DNA of 9,429 nucleotides from an uncultured Clostridium sp. (GTDB lineage: Bacteria > Bacillota > Clostridia > Peptostreptococcales > Peptostreptococcaceae), in the NCBI GenBank assembly GCA_900550335.1, contig URRU01000065.1, forward strand, positions 1 through 9,429. The letters run 5' to 3'. Made by a program: the position numbers and the translations under genes. Below the pieces are notes generated by a model. The model searched no databases. It was given only the letters and a program-made list of their open reading frames with translations, and was not told the origin of the DNA. Below are positions 7,178 to 9,429 of this stretch, in pieces. Within the stretch, counting starts at the first letter, position 1, and each line of letters opens with the position of its first letter.

Positions 7178-7183
7178 TATAAT
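7178..7183 (+). promoter_or_regulatory. Candidate -10 box for rnr
   Basis: A perfect TATAAT lies 65 bp upstream of the rnr start. The 17-bp-spaced -35 position (7155-7160, GCTTAT) is poor. A promoter is expected because the secG terminator isolates rnr from upstream transcription. This is the best match in the spacer but not a strong one. Confidence 0.45.
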
Positions 7184-7247
7184 ATAGTAAACATCAATAA
7201 AGATAGTAAATAATATAAATTAGAGAAAAAAAGAAGGAGGTATAACT

Positions 7248-9380
7248 ATGATACCTGGATTAAAAGAACAATTAGTAGGTTTAATAAACGAACCTGGATA
7301 CGTTCCACTAAAAATGGAAGAACTAGCAAAAATATTTGACATACACACATCAGAAAGACCAATGTTCTACAACTTCATAGAAGAACTAGAACAGGATGGA
7401 TATGTAGTTAGAACTAAAAAGAATAAAATAATGTCTGCAGAACAGGCAGGACTTTTTGTTGGAAAGTTTGTCGCACACGAAAAAGGATTTGGATTTGTTG
7501 AATCAGATGAAGAATTTGTTCAGGACTTATTCATTCCAGCAGACTATGTAGAAACTGCAATGCATGGAGATAGGGTAGTTGCTGAGGTTATAAAGGAAGC
7601 GACTGATGAAAGAAGGGCAGAAGGTAAAATACTTAGAATAGTTAAGAGAGAAATAACTGAGGTTGTAGGTACTTTCCAGAAATGCGATGCAAGATTTGGG
7701 TTTGTTGTTCCAGATAGCAAAAGACTTACAAAAGACGTATACGTTCCAAAATCAGGATTTAACGGCGCAACTACTGGAGACAAAGTTGTCTGCAAGATAA
7801 CTTTATATCCAAGAGCTGGCAAAAAGCCTGAAGGTGTTGTAACTGAGGTTATAGGGAAAAAGGGAGATAGATACGTTGAAATAGACTCTATTGTAAGGGC
7901 AAATAATTTACCTGATGATTTCCCTAAAAAAGTTCAGAGAGAGGCAGAACAGATAACTGCTCCAACAGAGGCTGATTTTGAGGGAAGACTTGATCTAAGA
8001 GATTGGAATATATTTACAATAGACGGCGACGATGCCAAGGATTTAGACGATGCTGTTTCTGTTGAAAAATTAAAAAATGGAAACTACAAACTTGGGGTAC
8101 ATATAGCAGATGTAAGCCATTATGTAACTGAGGGCAGCAAAATAGACAAAGAAGCACTAAAAAGAGCGACTTCTGTTTATCTAGTAGATAAGGTAATTCC
8201 AATGCTTCCAAAGGAATTATCTAATGGTGTCTGCAGTTTAAATCGGGGCGAGGATAAACTTGCACTTTCTGTAATAATGGAAATAGACAAACATGGTACT
8301 GTTGTGGACCACGATATTAGAGAAACTGTTATAGATTCAAAAGCGAGAATGACTTACACAGAAGTGTCTGACATTCTTGAAAAAAATGACGAAAAATTAT
8401 GCAAAACATTTGCTCATCTAGTGAGTGATTTTAGAACTGCTGAGGAATTAGCTAGAATACTTATGGATAAAAGAGATAGAAGAGGAGCTATAGATTTCAA
8501 CTTCCCAGAATCTAAGATAGTACTTGATTCTGAGGGAATTCCTGTTGATATAGAGCCTTATGAAAGAAGAATAGCCAACAGAATGATAGAAGAATTCATG
8601 CTTGTTACAAATGAAACTGTTGCAGAACATTTCTACTGGCTAACAATGCCATTTGTCTACAGAATTCACGAAAACCCATCTGATGAAAAAATGGCTACTT
8701 TAGGAAAATTCATATCTAGTTTTGGATACAAGGTAAATAATGGAAAAGATGAAGAAGTTCATCCAAAAGCATTACAGACTGTTCTTAAAAAGATAGCTGG
8801 AAAACCAGAGGAAAGCGCAATAAGTGCGATAATGCTTAGATCTTTAAGACAGGCGAGATATTCTCCAAATTGTGAAGGTCACTTTGGACTAGCAGCTAAA
8901 TTCTACTGCCACTTCACTTCTCCAATAAGAAGATATCCTGACCTTCAGATACACAGAATTATAAAAGAAGTGATAAATGGAAGAATGGATAAAAAAGCAA
9001 AGGCTCACTTTGAAGCGGTTGTTTCTTATGCATCAGACCATTCATCTGAACAGGAAAGAGCAGCAGATGTTGCAGAAAGAGAAGTTGACGATTACTACAA
9101 AGCAGTATACATGGAAAAAAGAATTGGTCAGGAATATGACGGTACTGTTTCTGGAGTTACAAACTTCGGTATATTTGTAGAGCTACCTAGCAGCGTTGAA
9201 GGTCTTGTAAGACTTGCCGATATGGGAGATGACTACTACAATTACGACGAAGAAAACTTCTGTGTTCTTGGAGAAAGAACTAAGAAAATGTACAAAATCG
9301 GTGACTCTGTAAGAATAAAAGTAGTAAACGTAGATATAGATAGAAAAGAAATAGACTTCAAGATACTTAAAAAATATTAG
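7248..9380 (+). CDS. rnr: Ribonuclease R (RNase II/RNB family 3'-5' exoribonuclease)
   Basis: Cytoplasmic hydrolytic exoribonuclease that degrades structured RNA from the 3' end and acts in rRNA and mRNA turnover; with SmpB-tmRNA it clears faulty messages in bacteria studied. Residues ~1-65 form a winged-helix region, ~68-130 and ~138-205 two cold-shock-like domains (the first with GFGFVESDEE, 80-89), ~248-575 the RNB catalytic domain, and ~627-708 an S1 domain (GTVSGVTNFGIFVELP, 632-647). The four catalytic aspartates are D259, D265, D267 and D268 in IDGDDAKDLDDAV; HFTSPIRRYPDL (555-566) is the other hallmark. Length is 710 residues, against about 810 in E. coli; it ends just after the S1 domain without a long basic tail. 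Start ATG 7248 follows AAGGAGGT (7234-7241) by six bases. smpB, its usual next neighbour, would lie beyond the window. Confidence 0.98.
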   Translation: MIPGLKEQLVGLINEPGYVPLKMEELAKIFDIHTSERPMFYNFIEELEQDGYVVRTKKNKIMSAEQAGLFVGKFVAHEKGFGFVESDEEFVQDLFIPADYVETAMHGDRVVAEVIKEATDERRAEGKILRIVKREITEVVGTFQKCDARFGFVVPDSKRLTKDVYVPKSGFNGATTGDKVVCKITLYPRAGKKPEGVVTEVIGKKGDRYVEIDSIVRANNLPDDFPKKVQREAEQITAPTEADFEGRLDLRDWNIFTIDGDDAKDLDDAVSVEKLKNGNYKLGVHIADVSHYVTEGSKIDKEALKRATSVYLVDKVIPMLPKELSNGVCSLNRGEDKLALSVIMEIDKHGTVVDHDIRETVIDSKARMTYTEVSDILEKNDEKLCKTFAHLVSDFRTAEELARILMDKRDRRGAIDFNFPESKIVLDSEGIPVDIEPYERRIANRMIEEFMLVTNETVAEHFYWLTMPFVYRIHENPSDEKMATLGKFISSFGYKVNNGKDEEVHPKALQTVLKKIAGKPEESAISAIMLRSLRQARYSPNCEGHFGLAAKFYCHFTSPIRRYPDLQIHRIIKEVINGRMDKKAKAHFEAVVSYASDHSSEQERAADVAEREVDDYYKAVYMEKRIGQEYDGTVSGVTNFGIFVELPSSVEGLVRLADMGDDYYNYDEENFCVLGERTKKMYKIGDSVRIKVVNVDIDRKEIDFKILKKY

Positions 9381-9429
9381 AACTATATTTAATAGAAAAT
9401 AAAAAATATATTAAATGAATCGAAAGTAG

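Noticed and set aside
9387..9416. AT-only inverted repeat after rnr (ATTTAATA / TATTAAAT), considered as a terminator
   Set aside because: The stem lacks any G-C pair, the loop is 14 nt and no T-run follows; rnr may be co-transcribed with a downstream gene.
9415..9429. ATG near the right edge, considered as the start of smpB
   Set aside because: The frame reaches a TAG after four codons, and there is no ribosome binding site.

Overview
The window is a conserved core-metabolism locus from a low-GC Firmicute, most likely a clostridial relative. I lean to Peptostreptococcaceae, but this is inference from gene order, AT-rich spacers, strong AGGAGG-type ribosome binding sites and near-exclusive ATA/AGA/TTA codon use; no marker here fixes the genus. 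All recognised genes are on the + strand.

Layout. Positions 1-156 hold an open frame entering from the left edge, probably the unidentified 3' end of an upstream gene, closed by a weak terminator. A sigma-A-type promoter (280-308) and a CggR-type operator (321-358) precede cggR (384-1406), the glycolytic repressor, which is followed by gap (1468-2475). A hairpin and a strong intrinsic terminator (2599-2647) then separate gap from a second cluster: pgk (2767-3966), tpiA (4012-4755) and gpmI (4823-6355), which has its own putative promoter and a hairpin in the pgk leader. The 342-bp gpmI-secG spacer holds three 21-bp tandem repeats, a 16-bp palindrome, a 10-bp inverted repeat and a terminator. 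secG (6698-6922) has its own promoter and a strong terminator. rnr (7248-9380) follows with its own candidate promoter.

How the genes work together. gap, pgk, tpiA and gpmI cover lower glycolysis from dihydroxyacetone phosphate/glyceraldehyde-3-phosphate to 2-phosphoglycerate. CggR is expected to sense fructose-1,6-bisphosphate and relieve repression of cggR-gap. SecG (translocase subunit) and RNase R (3'-5' exoribonuclease) are the usual downstream neighbours of this cluster in clostridia. The enolase gene that normally sits between gpmI and secG is absent.

I found no mobile element, CRISPR array, tRNA, rRNA or new defence or biosynthetic system. The points worth a second look are regulatory and architectural: the missing eno with a repeat-filled spacer, the terminator that splits the usual glycolytic operon, the operator geometry, the unidentified left-edge frame, and codon use (Gln CAG, Ile ATA) that is almost absolute in the glycolytic genes.
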